From: JAMXLO01 sp963776505 | Lineage (GTDB): Bacteria; Pseudomonadota; Alphaproteobacteria; Acetobacterales; Acetobacteraceae | Assembly: GCA_963776505.1 (NCBI GenBank) | Contig: CAVZNH010000004.1 | Span: 27,478 to 91,477, forward strand | Direction of reading: 5' to 3' | DNA length: 64,000 nt | Shown: piece after piece, positions 55,316 to 63,789 of the stretch | How positions within the stretch are numbered: position 1 is the first letter of the stretch | Layout of the letters: every line of letters starts with the position of its first letter | The notes under the pieces: generated by a model | Database searches by the model: none | Told to the model about the DNA's origin: nothing | Seen by the model: the letters and a program-made list of their open reading frames with translations, nothing else | Position numbers and translations under genes: made by a program

Positions 55316-55727
55316 TCATCGCATGAGGTTCGTGACGACGATCGTGATCGTCTGGTCGCATATCGTCTGGCTAGCGGCTCGTAGTTTGGTGAACGCAAGC
55401 CTCCGCGATCAGAAACATTAGAGATGACAATCGCGCGCAAGCCTTCTAAATTAGATCGGTAATCTCCCGCGTCTATGAGGGAGCCATCGGGAGGTTCCAA
55501 TGGGTTTGGTGGGTAAGTGCTGCGGGTGCTCTTCGCCCGCCGGCAAGGCTGTGCATTTGGCCTGCCGCAACGCGGACTGAACGCACCTTGAGCACTACTA
55601 AGCTATAGCGGAATACCGCTTCTGCTGGGATCGATGCAGCCCAGGCGAGAAGTAAGCGCATCAACGCGACTAGGGAGACGCCGTACGACGCAGAGAGACC
55701 GTAAACCGCAGCCGCAGGGAGGCGACA
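55316..55727. other. spacer before the solute-binding gene, no gene seen
   Basis: No convincing coding frame is present. It holds the leader of the following gene, including AGGGAGG at about 55716-55722. The base composition is more even than in the core genes. Confidence 0.4.
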
Positions 55728-57319
55728 ATGGGTTCATTGCCCGACGAGCCTTGGGGACACAAGGCCACCGGAAACACGATCCCGATTACGCGCCGCAACG
55801 TGCTGGCGCTCGCCGCACTTGGTGCGGCGAGCGGCGCAGCGGAGCCGGCCCGCGCCGCGCCGCCGCAAGGGCAAATCACCTACGCGGTGCACATCTCGCT
55901 CGCCCCCACTTGGTTCGACCCGGCCGAGACTTCCGGGATTATCACGCCGTTCATGCTGCTGTATGCCCTCCATGACGCCATGGCCAAGGGCATGCCGGGA
56001 CAGTTACAGGCCCCTTGCCTCGCGGAATCCTGGTCGACGTCGGAGGACGGCCTCACCTATGACTTCACCCTTCGCAAGGGTGTGCAATTCCATAACGGCG
56101 CACCGGTCACAGCGGAGGACGTGAAATTCTCCTTTGACCGCTACCACGGTGCATCTTACGGATTGATGAAGGAGCGAGTGGCGGCTGTGGAAACTCCCGA
56201 TCCGCTGCGTGTCACCTTCAAGCTGAAGCAACCGTGGCCCGATTTTCTTACGTTCTATGCTGGTGCGACCGGCGCCGGCTGGATCGTCCCCAAGAAATAC
56301 GTGGAGCAGGTTGGCGACGACGGGTTCCGCAAAGCGCCGATCGGTGCGGGACCCTACAAGTTCGTGTCATTCACCCCTGGCGTCGAACTTGTCCTGGAGG
56401 CGTTCGATCAGGTACCTGGCGCAAGCCCCCAAGCGTGAAGCGCCTAGTGCTGAAGGTAATCCCCGACGAAGCCACGCGGCTGGCGGCTCTGAAGGCCGGC
56501 GAGGTTGATATTGCCTACTCGATCCGTGGCGAACTTGCGGAGGAATTGCGCCGCATTCCCGGTCTGACCATGAAACCGGTGGTGTTGCAGGGTGCTTTCT
56601 GGCTGTATTTCCCCGACCAGTGGGACACAAAATCGCCATGGTACGATCTGCGCGTTCGACAGGCTGCCAACCTCGCACTCGACCGTAAAACCATCAATCA
56701 GGCGCTAACACTCGGATATTCGCATGTCACTGGCAGCATCATGCCAGACAATTTCGATTTCTATTGGGCACCGCCGGCACCGGTGTACGACCCGCCGAAG
56801 GCAAAGCAGTTACTCGCCGATGCCGGATACCCGAGTGGCTTTGATGCGGGTTTCTACACTTGCGATTCTTCCTACGCGAATATCGGCGAGGCCGCGCTCG
56901 ATAATCTCGCTCAGATCGGTATCCGCGCGAAGCTGCGCCCGATTGAGCGCGCAGCCTTCCTCCAAGGATACGCGGACAAGAAGTTCCGCAACATCATCCA
57001 GGGCGCAAGCGGCGCATTTGGCAATGTCGCGACCCGCATGGAGGCTTTTGTGGTGAAGGGCGGCGCATATGTTTATGGCAGCTATCCTGACATCGATGCA
57101 CTATATCCAGTACAGGCAATCGAGGGCGACCACGTGAAGCGCGCGGCGATCCTGGAAAAGATGCAGCAGCTTGTCATCGACAAGGCGATCTACGCACCGA
57201 TCTGGCAGTTGGCCTTCATCAACGGCGTTGGTCCGCGAGTGGCAGAGTCCAATTTCGACCGCATACCAGGGTTTGCCTATACTGCACCCTATGAAGACCT
57301 CAGCCTGAAGGCGACGTAA
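55728..57319 (+). pseudogene. peptide/opine-type ABC solute-binding protein (SBP_bac_5), two extra bases
   Basis: The ATG at 55728 is followed by a Tat-like signal (ITRRNVLALAALGAASGAAE), then ITYAVHISLAPTWFDPAETS, ESWSTSEDGLTYDFTLRKGV, QFHNGAPVTAEDVKFSFDRY and KAPIGAGPYKFVSFTPGVEL. The frame breaks at 56412-56416, where two extra bases (56412 and 56416) separate CAG, TAC and TGG. Removing them gives EAFDQYWRKPPSVKRLVLKV, and the text runs on to TYAPYEDLSL-like FAYTAPYEDLSLKAT. At about 530 residues this is a complete dipeptide/nickel-type binding protein. No permease or ATPase gene is beside it. Confidence 0.82.
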
Positions 57320-57483
57320 GTGGCATGATCACAGGCTTCGATGCTCGCATCAGGCGGCGGTCGCCTGCCGCCGCCCCATTCGCCAGCGTCACGTCATCAC
57401 GAGATCAGACTTGAACACGTGCCCCTTGGTCTCATCCTTCAGGTGCGGAAGACGGATCGATCGCGAAGAGATTCCCGAAACCG

Positions 57484-58224
57484 TTGAGGTACCTCAACGC
57501 CGACTGCGCACATTTTCAGACCGTCGCACCGCTTTCTGATGCGCTCGCACTGCCGTTGCTGGAGCGGGCGATCCACGGCCGGTGGACCATCAATCGGCTG
57601 AGAATTGAGAAGAAGCGAGCTACTGGCTACCGCCGTCCACTGACGGGCGGTGATGTCGTGGATGACTTGGCAACGCTGATCCGTGACGGGCGAAAGTTCC
57701 GGGCTATCCTGGCCGATCCGCCGTGGCAGATATACCGCACCGTGGGTAAACGCGGTGCGAGCGATCCCTACTATCCTCCGATGACCATGGCGGAAATCGC
57801 CGCATTGCCAGTGCCGAAGGTGGCGACGGATACTGCGTTCCTTTTCCTGTGGTGTCCGGCGGCGCTCCTGAAGGATGCGCTCGATGTGATGGAAGCGTGG
57901 GGCTTCGCCTACAGGACAAACGCGATATGGGAAAAGGATAAGGAGTTCGGCACCGGCTTCTACTACCGGATGCAGCACGAACATCTCATGCTAGGCGTGC
58001 GCTCGAAGACGCCAGGGCACTTCAGAGATAAGGCGATCTCTTCCGTAATCAACGCGCCCCGAGGAGAACACAGCGAAAAACCACCAAAGGTCCATTCCCT
58101 TATAGAGCGGGCCTGTGCGGGACCCTACTTGGAGCTATTCGGTCGCCGGCATGTGCAGGGCTGGACGGTGATCGGCAACCAACTACCGCCACTCACCAAC
58201 GAATTCGCAGCGGCGGCTGACTGA
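57484..58224 (+). CDS. MT-A70 family adenine-specific DNA methyltransferase
   Basis: The catalytic motif is ILADPPWQIYRT, with FLFLWCPAALLKDALDVMEA, WGFAYRTNAIWEKD, HEHLMLGVRSKTPGHF and SEKPPKVHSLIERACAGPYL, marks of the MT-A70 group that makes N6-methyladenine. The first 50 residues, with LLERAIHGRWTINRLR, look like the end of a ParB-like domain, as if the 5' part of a fusion gene were lost. The start is TTG 57484; no better start exists in frame. No restriction gene is nearby, so it is an orphan or phage-type methylase. Confidence 0.85.
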   Translation: MRYLNADCAHFQTVAPLSDALALPLLERAIHGRWTINRLRIEKKRATGYRRPLTGGDVVDDLATLIRDGRKFRAILADPPWQIYRTVGKRGASDPYYPPMTMAEIAALPVPKVATDTAFLFLWCPAALLKDALDVMEAWGFAYRTNAIWEKDKEFGTGFYYRMQHEHLMLGVRSKTPGHFRDKAISSVINAPRGEHSEKPPKVHSLIERACAGPYLELFGRRHVQGWTVIGNQLPPLTNEFAAAAD

Positions 58225-58414
58225 CCATCGCTGAAGGACTAGCCTATCCCGGCTTATAGACCCCGCCGATACACATGCCAGTATCCAGCACGACATCCAA
58301 CGACTGATCTTCGTCGCTTCACCGTCTGCGGATTCCATTCCACGATCATCGAGGGGAGCGCGATGTAGGACAGCTTGCCGCGCAACAGGGTGATCTTGCC
58401 ATTAGCTCCTGAGT
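58225..58414. other. short spacer with a possible minus-strand coding remnant
   Basis: On the minus strand, directly after the stop of the 110-aa gene, the phase from about 58403 to 58254 reads GKITLLRGKLSYIALPSMIV, then EWNPQTVKRRRSV and GYWHVYRRGL. It has no clean start codon in frame. It could be the end of a broken small gene, or chance. Confidence 0.25.
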
Positions 58415-58747
58415 TCAGCAGACTTCAGCCAGTTCGCGCGTCTCATCACTTCGGACAACGCGACACTGATGCTGGGTCGCGTCGCGACGCAAGGGCGGTG
58501 GTCTTTGCCGGGGCGAGACAGCATACAGCGGCGGCTTATCTGGCTTAACATGTCGTGGTTCCGCGTTTGCGGTCGTCAATCCATAGGACTGGATCAGATA
58601 AGCGAGCCGCAAGCACTGGGACCTAACCTCGGGATGCTGCATCGTCTCAGGCAGTACATAGCAGCGGCGAGTAGCATCAGTAGCCATCTGCAAAGCCTCA
58701 GGAGACGGCATTCCGAGTGGCGCGTCGTGAGGGCGCTCTGTGGGCAT
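58415..58747 (-). CDS. hypothetical protein (110 aa)
   Basis: The frame starts at ATG 58747 with GTAGGAG at -8. Its first half is protein-like: LGMPSPEALQMATDATRRCY, VLPETMQHPEVRSQCLRLAY and LIQSYGLTTAN, a helical pattern. The second half becomes Arg/Pro-rich, so the end may be shifted. I do not recognise the family. It lies 65 bp from the left end of the IS21-type element, which may separate it from its promoter. Confidence 0.45.
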   Translation of the reverse strand: MPTERPHDAPLGMPSPEALQMATDATRRCYVLPETMQHPEVRSQCLRLAYLIQSYGLTTANAEPRHVKPDKPPLYAVSPRQRPPPLRRDATQHQCRVVRSDETRELAEVC

Positions 58748-58811
58748 GGCGCACTCCTACTCTGGGACCCCCTGATACCACCCACTTCTATGGTCATCCA
58801 ATGACTTAGAT

Positions 58812-58922
58812 TGCGGATTCCAATGATGCCGTCCGGGCATACCGAAGTGGAGGCGTCCACCTGTTCTGATTTGATGCCGTCCACCGTTCTGAGTGTGATG
58901 GCGTCCAGGTGGTGTCGTCTCG
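58812..58922. repeat. left multi-copy end repeats of the IS21 element
   Basis: Three degenerate copies of a unit like GGCGTCCACCTGTTCTGA lie at about 58850-58915. They are separated by short T/G-rich stretches, and match in inverted sense the five copies at the other end. Such multiple terminal sites are typical of IS21-family transposase binding. Confidence 0.65.
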
Positions 58923-58962
58923 TCAGGTCGATTTGGCTCATGTCATGAGTGACTGATCGGGG

Positions 58963-59694
58963 TCAAGCAGAAGCTCGCTGCTTGCGCAGGCTCTCGCCGG
59001 TCAGTTCGATGCGGTGGGCATTGTGGACGATCCGATCGAGGATGGCGTCGGCCAGCGTGGGATTGCCGACGATCTCGTACCAGCGGTCGACCGGCACCTG
59101 GCTGGTGATGATCAGCGAGCCGCATTGTAGCGGTCCTCGACGATCTCCAGCAGATCGCGGTGCTGCTCGGCGGGCAGCGGTTCCGGTCCCCAGTCGTCGA
59201 AGATGAGCAGATCGACGCGGGCGAGCTGGCGCATCAGCTTGGCGTAGCGACCATCGCCGCGCGCCAATGCCAGCAGGCGAACAAGCGCGGGACGCGCTGG
59301 TAGAGGACGGACAGGTTCTCCCGGCAGGCCTTGTAGCCGAGCGCGCAAGCCAGCCACGACTTGCCGGTGCCGCAGGGGCCGGTCATGAGGCAGTGGCGAT
59401 GCTCGCGGATCCAGTCGCAGCTGGCCAGGTTCAGGAACAGCGTGCGGTCGAGGCCGCGGCTGTGCGGTAGTCGACATCCTCGACCGCGGCCGGATGGCGC
59501 AGCTTGGCGGTCCGGGCGCGTGCCTCGAACCGCTTCTGCTGGCGCAGCGTGATCTCCTGCTCGAGCAGGATACCGAGCCATTCCGCGTGGTCGAGGGCGT
59601 GGCTTTCAGGGTTGGCCGCCAGATCGCGGAAGCCCTTGGCCATGCCGTCCAGGCCAAGTTCGCGCAGCCGGTCGAGCGTGGGATGGTGCAGCAA
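58963..59694 (-). pseudogene. istB: IstB ATP-binding helper of IS21, three single-base losses
   Basis: The text starts LHHPTLDRLRELGLDGMAKG after TTG 59694 (GAGGAG upstream) and reads LILEQ-like WLGILLEQEITLRQQKRF and AAVEDVDYRT. It then continues RGLDRTLFLNLASCDWI, HCLMTGPCGTGKSWLACALG (Walker A), YGYKAC-like LGYKACRENLSVLYQRVPRL, DLLIFDDWGPEPLPAEQHRD (Walker B) and finally SQVPVDRWYEIVGNPTLADA to the stop. One base is missing near 59459, 59276 and 59120. Rebuilt length is 244-245 residues, normal for IstB, a DnaA/AAA+-type ATPase that helps target choice. Confidence 0.85.
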
Positions 59695-59705
59695 GGTCGT
59701 TCTCC

Positions 59706-61244
59706 TCAATGGTAGTAGCGGGAGCCGCGGATGTTGGCGTGCAGCAGGGGCGCGCCGTCCGCGGCTTGCGGCGGCGCCGCTTGGTCGAGCCGGTGTTTGA
59801 GGATCGAGGCGACGCTGTCGTAAGTCAGCGCGCCGATTTCGACGGCGCGGGCGGAGATCGCCTCGGCCCGCGCCGCGTCGATGCCGCGAAACAGCCGCAG
59901 CATGCCGAGGCAGGTGCGGAACCCCTGTTCCGGATGCGGCCGGCGCGCCAGCACGGCGATGATCAGCGCCTCGGTGTTGGGACCGATCTCCCGCGCCTGG
60001 CGCTGGAAGCGCTCCGGCGTCCATTCGGCATAGCGCCGGTGCGCGCTCGGCATGTGGTCGGGCAGGGTGCCATGCCGCGGACCGCCGTAGCGCCGCGCAT
60101 GGCGGCGACGCGTTTGCCGCGGTGGAATATCTCGATGGTGCGCTCGGTGACGCGGGTCTCGACCTGCTCGCGGATCAGCGCGTGCGGCACCGAGTAGAAG
60201 AACCCGGCCACCTCGACATGGTAGTCGATGCCGACCCGGGCGAATGCCCATTCGGCATACTCGTGTCCGGTGTCTGGCAGCGCTGCATGGCCGGCCGCTC
60301 GACCGTCTCGAACAGCTGGCGCCGGCTGACGCCGAGGCGGCGCATCTCGCGCCCGTTCATCTGCACCAGTATCACGGCGATCGCGGCATTGCATTCGGCC
60401 AGGGAGAAGAAGGTCACGTTGCGCAGCCGACCAAGCATATAGAACTGAGCAAAGCGGACTCCGGCCTCGACTTTGGCTTTGTCTTTCGGGTGATGCGGCC
60501 GTGCTGGCAGGATGCCGACATTGTAGTGCGCGGCCATGGCGCCGTAGCTGCGGTTGATCTCGGGATCGTAGAACGAGGCCTTGTTGACGCCGCTCTTGAG
60601 ATTGTCGGGCACCAGCAGGCGCGGGGCCGCACCCAAGAAGCGGAACATGCGCACGTGTGCGCCAATCCAGTCCGGCAAGCTCTGCGTCCAGGTCGCCTCC
60701 GCATAGGTGAGATTGGACGCGCCGAGCACGGCGACGAAGATCTCGGCCTCCGCACCTCGCCGGTCATCGGGTCGACGATCGGGACCTTCTTGCCGGAATA
60801 GTCGACGAACGCCTTGTCGCCGGCCACGTGCGTCTGGCGCATGGTCGGCGACAGCCGCCGCTCGAACTCCCGGAACAGCTGGCAGAACCGGCTATACGCG
60901 TAGCCGTCAGGATGAACGGCCCGATATTCCTCCCACAGGATCAACAGGTTGACGCCCGGCCGCTTCAGCTCCCGCGCCACCACCGCCCAGTCGGGCTCGA
61001 CATAACGGCGCGCTCCGGCCCGCACGCCGCCGTTGGCGAACAGCCGCTGCTCCAGCTCCTCGTCGGTGACGTCGGCCGGCAGCGGCCAGGTGATCCCCGC
61101 CGCAGCGACCCGCGCCAGATAATCGTGCACCGTGCTGTGCGAGATGCCGAGCTCCCGCGCGATCACCCGCGTCGCGGCGCCCGCACCAAAATGCAATGTC
61201 AGCAGCTGATGTATCCGCCGCATGGACAGCCTCTTCGTCGGCAT
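59706..61244 (-). pseudogene. istA: IstA transposase of IS21, three single-base losses
   Basis: ATG 61244, with GGAGGGAGG upstream, begins MPTKRLSMRRIHQLLTLHFG and an HTH (RVIARELGISHSTVHDYLAR). The integrase core has KAFVDYSGKKVPIVDPMTGE, then FVAVLGASNLTYAEATWTQS, LLVPDNLKSGVNKASFYDPE (catalytic Asp region) and HHPKDKAKVEAGVRFAQFYM (Glu). It continues EYAEWAFARVGIDYHVEVAG and YAEWTPERFQRQAREIGPNT to the stop at 59706. One base is missing near 60749, 60281 and 60101. The rebuilt length of about 513 residues is typical. Confidence 0.85.
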
Positions 61245-61334
61245 CCCTCCCTCCATCGATTGCGATGGAGCACTGGACGCCAGCTCGATGCTGACCTGCG
61301 AGACGCCACCTCCTCCCGGCCGCCCTTTCTCGCA

Positions 61335-61452
61335 GGTGGACGGCTTCGTCAGAACGGTGGACGGCTTCAGATCGGAATGCTGGACGGGATCAGATCAGAA
61401 CGCTGGGCGCCATCAGATCAGAACGCCTGGACGGCTTCCGTCAGAATCCGCA
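61335..61452. repeat. right multi-copy end repeats of the IS21 element
   Basis: Read on the minus strand, five copies of a unit such as GCCGTCCAGGCGTTCTGA lie in about 110 bp, separated by TCTGATC-like links. They mirror the left end. The outermost copy is followed by the 9-bp terminal inverted repeat. Confidence 0.7.
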
Positions 61453-61639
61453 ACTCAGATCAAACGTTGCGGGTGTGGCATTCATCTCGCTTTGGGCCGA
61501 CTGATACCCCAGGCGATCAAGCATGACCGATCACCATGCTGCTTTCCGAAGGTCTTCGCCGGCAATACGCCTGACCCTTGCAATCTTGCGCCTGCCGTTC
61601 ACCCTGACCAGAGCAAACAATGATCGCAGGGGACCGGAT

Positions 61640-62491
61640 ATGAGCGACACGGCATCGATCGCGATGGCGCAGCGAACGTTCTGGAACAGCGAGGCGACGC
61701 GACGCTGGGTGACCGAGCAAGCCCGCATCGACCGGCTTATGGCCGACGTGACAGAGGCTGCACTGGCCGCCGCAGCGCCGAAGCGGGGGGAGCGCGTCCT
61801 GGATGTCGGCTGCGGGACCGGCACGACCGTTCTGAGGTTGGCCGAAGCGGTCGGGCCGAGCGGTCGCGTGCTGGGCGTTGACATCTCCGAACAGCAGTTG
61901 GCACTGGCCCGCCAGCGTGTCGCTGCTGCCGGCGTCAATCAAGCGCAGCTTGTGCTGGACGACGCGGCAACACATCACTTCGCGCCTGAGACCTTCGACC
62001 TTGGCTTCAGCCGATTTGGTGTGATGTTCTTCGCCGATCCGGTTGCTGCCTTCCGAAATATCAGAGGGGCGATGAAGCGGAGCGGGCGGCTGTTGCTGGC
62101 TGTCTTCCGGTCAGGACCAGAGAACCCGTGGGCAACTGCAAGCGTCGCTGCGATCAGTCACCTTGTGCCGCCGCCTGCGCCATTGGGGCCGGAGGAGCCG
62201 GGCCAGTTCAGTTGGAGCGACCCAGCGCGGGTTAAGCGTATTCTCGACGGCGCCGGTTTTCGCAACGTGGTGCTGACGCCGCTCGACCTTTCGTTTGTGA
62301 TGGGACGCAATGCGGCCGAAGCTGCCGAATTCGCGACCTTCATCGGTCAGGGAGCGAGGCTGCTGCATGGGCAGCCAGACGAGACCCGGCAGGCTGCGCG
62401 TGTGGCCTTTGAAGCCTTCTTCAAGCCGCATGAAGGTCCGAATGGGGTCACTCTGCCAGGGGCGCTATGGCTGGTTTCAGCGCAAGTTTGA
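61640..62491 (+). CDS. class I SAM-dependent methyltransferase
   Basis: The 283-residue product has motif I GERVLDVGCGTGTTVLRLAE, then VLGVDISEQQLALARQRVAA, DLGFSRFGVMFFADPVAAFR and SGRLLLAVFRSGPENPWATA. This is the general UbiE/type-11 methyltransferase pattern, with a C-terminal region for substrate binding. The ATG at 61640 follows AGGGGA at good spacing; an earlier ATG at 61523 lacks one. It is the first core-like gene after the IS element. The substrate is unknown. Confidence 0.9.
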   Translation: MSDTASIAMAQRTFWNSEATRRWVTEQARIDRLMADVTEAALAAAAPKRGERVLDVGCGTGTTVLRLAEAVGPSGRVLGVDISEQQLALARQRVAAAGVNQAQLVLDDAATHHFAPETFDLGFSRFGVMFFADPVAAFRNIRGAMKRSGRLLLAVFRSGPENPWATASVAAISHLVPPPAPLGPEEPGQFSWSDPARVKRILDGAGFRNVVLTPLDLSFVMGRNAAEAAEFATFIGQGARLLHGQPDETRQAARVAFEAFFKPHEGPNGVTLPGALWLVSAQV

Positions 62492-62524
62492 GCCAGACAC
62501 CAGATGGCGGCGGCAAACGACAAG

Positions 62525-62762
62525 TCATTTTCGTCGCAGCCGACGAGCATTCGATGTAGCCCGTAGATGCCACGGCGCCAGAACGGCGGCCCAGTTGGGC
62601 GCCCGCTTCGATCGTGAAAGCACGGACGCGGATCGTGTGGCGGCAGCCATCTTCTCCAGGACCATTCGCGGAGTACTCGGCTGGCGAGCATTTCCCGCGC
62701 GCCATCATCTGTCCCCGACGGCCAATTGTCTCCCAAGATGCGAATGCCATTTCCATCATCAT
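62525..62762 (-). pseudogene. small conserved protein of phasin neighbourhood, one extra base
   Basis: The frame from ATG 62762 reads MMMEMAFASWETIGRRGQMM, then ARGKCSPAEYS. One extra base near 62666-62670 breaks it; the next phase gives RMVLEKMAAATRSASVLSRS, then WAAVLAPWHLRATSNARRLR and the stop at 62525. The style (a short helix with SWETI, then a second helix with M-V-x-E-K) is familiar to me from small proteins beside PHA/phasin genes in alphaproteobacteria, but no function is established. No strong ribosome site is seen. Confidence 0.5.
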
Positions 62763-62859
62763 CAAGGGCACCGAGGTAGGTTTTCTACGGATTCGCTTAT
62801 TCATTGCCCAGTCAATGGTCGAACGCGGCAGGACAGCAAGCCAAACCGCGCTCCGCGCA

Positions 62860-63339
62860 TCACCCGACACCACTTTTGCGGCACTGGAGGCACCTGCGGT
62901 CAGGATACGCCTCGGTGACCGCTACTCTGCGGCTCTCATTGACGTCTCTCGCTGTCGATGGACGTGTCTCCGTCGATGGCTGTGGCATCCCAACTTGACC
63001 AAGCGACCCGAGCATGCCGCTCATGAGCCTGCTGTTGATCTCCATCAGCTTGCTCATCTCCCTCAGGTAGTCGTCAGCAGCGTCTCGCACCCATTCAGAT
63101 TGAATGGCGAAGACCTCCGGGACGTTCTGGCACTTCGTCATGCGCCCGAGTATCTCGCCATTCCGAGCGACGCGGTGGCTGAGGAAATGGCTGACCTCGG
63201 TGTTCCATTCGTTGATCGTCTTCGCGACCGACTGGCCTTGCTCACAAAGCCGACGCGTTGCATCCGAACTTACCTGAGCGAAAGGTCCCGCTAGACTAGA
63301 GATTGCCTCCGCCAATTCTGGCTTTCTGACTTCGTTCAT
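62860..63339 (-). CDS. phasin-like protein (PHA-granule associated)
   Basis: The 159-residue protein is mostly amphipathic helix. It starts MNEVRKPELAEAISSLAGPF and has CEQGQSVAKTINEWNTEVSH, FLSHRVARNGEILGRMTKC and QSEWVRDAADDYLREMSKLM, the last close to the phasin core pattern (Q-x-x-W/Y-x-R-x-x-x-D-x-x). It likely coats polyhydroxyalkanoate granules. The C terminus after residue 130 is disordered. ATG 63339 has a weak GGGGGCAG upstream. The start 66 bp earlier is less likely. Confidence 0.65.
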   Translation of the reverse strand: MNEVRKPELAEAISSLAGPFAQVSSDATRRLCEQGQSVAKTINEWNTEVSHFLSHRVARNGEILGRMTKCQNVPEVFAIQSEWVRDAADDYLREMSKLMEINSRLMSGMLGSLGQVGMPQPSTETRPSTARDVNESRRVAVTEAYPDRRCLQCRKSGVG

Positions 63340-63564
63340 CACTGCCCCCGTTGTCGTGGATCGATCGAGACGGCGCACCCAAGGCCCAAATAGAGCCAAT
63401 GTCAATGATGAAGAGATTAAGAGTTGAATGCGATCCGAGTCTTGATTCTCAGCAGACTCTTCTTTTTTGCGTTGTCGCCTTAGTCCTCAGGATCAAGGCT
63501 CTTCTTCATGCTGTTCATTTTCGACTCTAGGTAAGATCGCCAATGCCCAATTCGTGCCGGGCCA
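63340..63564. other. spacer upstream of phasin-like gene
   Basis: No open frame of note is seen in this 225-bp stretch, which holds the leader of the phasin-like gene. I see no clear promoter or operator consensus. Confidence 0.35.
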
Positions 63565-63789
63565 TCACGGTCGAACCCTTCGGTAGCCTGACCAGTCAAT
63601 GATTTCAATCTTCAAGAGTCGCAACCGCCAATGTGTTACCTTTTCAAGACGTTCAAACCGCCGCTTGGCCGCCGCCATGGCTCGCACGGCGTCATGAGCC
63701 ATGCGGATGACGATTGATCGATATACCGTCTCCGATTGGTCGTTCTCGTCGCTCAGCGTCTTGATGAACTTGATGTGGTATGCGGCCAT
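63565..63789 (-). CDS. small conserved-type hypothetical protein (74 aa)
   Basis: The frame starts at ATG 63789 with GGGGAG just upstream. The product begins MAAYHIKFIKTLSDENDQSE and has the helix AVRAMAAAKRRFERLEKVTH and a final strand WRLRLLKIEIID. The pattern (A-Y-x-I-x-F at the start, A-A-K-R-R-F-E-R-L-E near the middle) resembles small proteins common in Rhizobiales and Acetobacteraceae. No function is known to me. It is basic and likely cytoplasmic. Confidence 0.65.
   Translation of the reverse strand: MAAYHIKFIKTLSDENDQSETVYRSIVIRMAHDAVRAMAAAKRRFERLEKVTHWRLRLLKIEIIDWSGYRRVRP

Larger units (their letters stand above)
58812..61452. mobile_element. IS21-family insertion sequence
   Basis: The element is about 2.64 kb and carries istA and istB on the minus strand. 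Left and right ends share the inverted sequence TGCGGATTC (58812-58820; right end reverse complement at 61444-61452). They begin with TG and end with CA as expected. The flanks ACTTAGAT (58804-58811) and ACTCAGAT (61453-61460) agree in 7 of 8 bases and look like the target duplication. Inside each end lie repeated GCCGTCCA-x-CGTTCTGA units. Both genes carry single-base losses in this sequence. Confidence 0.88.

Noticed and set aside
54989..55384. 131-codon plus-strand frame across the inverted repeat and relic
   Set aside because: It begins inside the repeat and is antisense to the DUF927-like remnant; no coding pattern.
52144..61460. A second copy of the tRNA-Arg 3' end as right attachment site
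   Set aside because: By eye I found no repeat of the final 15-20 bases of the tRNA before 64 kb, so no att site is claimed.
61453..61639. Plus-strand extension of the methyltransferase frame to ATG 61523
   Set aside because: The added 39 residues are unlike the family start and lack a ribosome site, whereas ATG 61640 has one.
62614..63294. 226-codon plus-strand frame opposite the phasin-like gene
   Set aside because: No ribosome site or motif; the minus strand has a coherent amphipathic helical protein.
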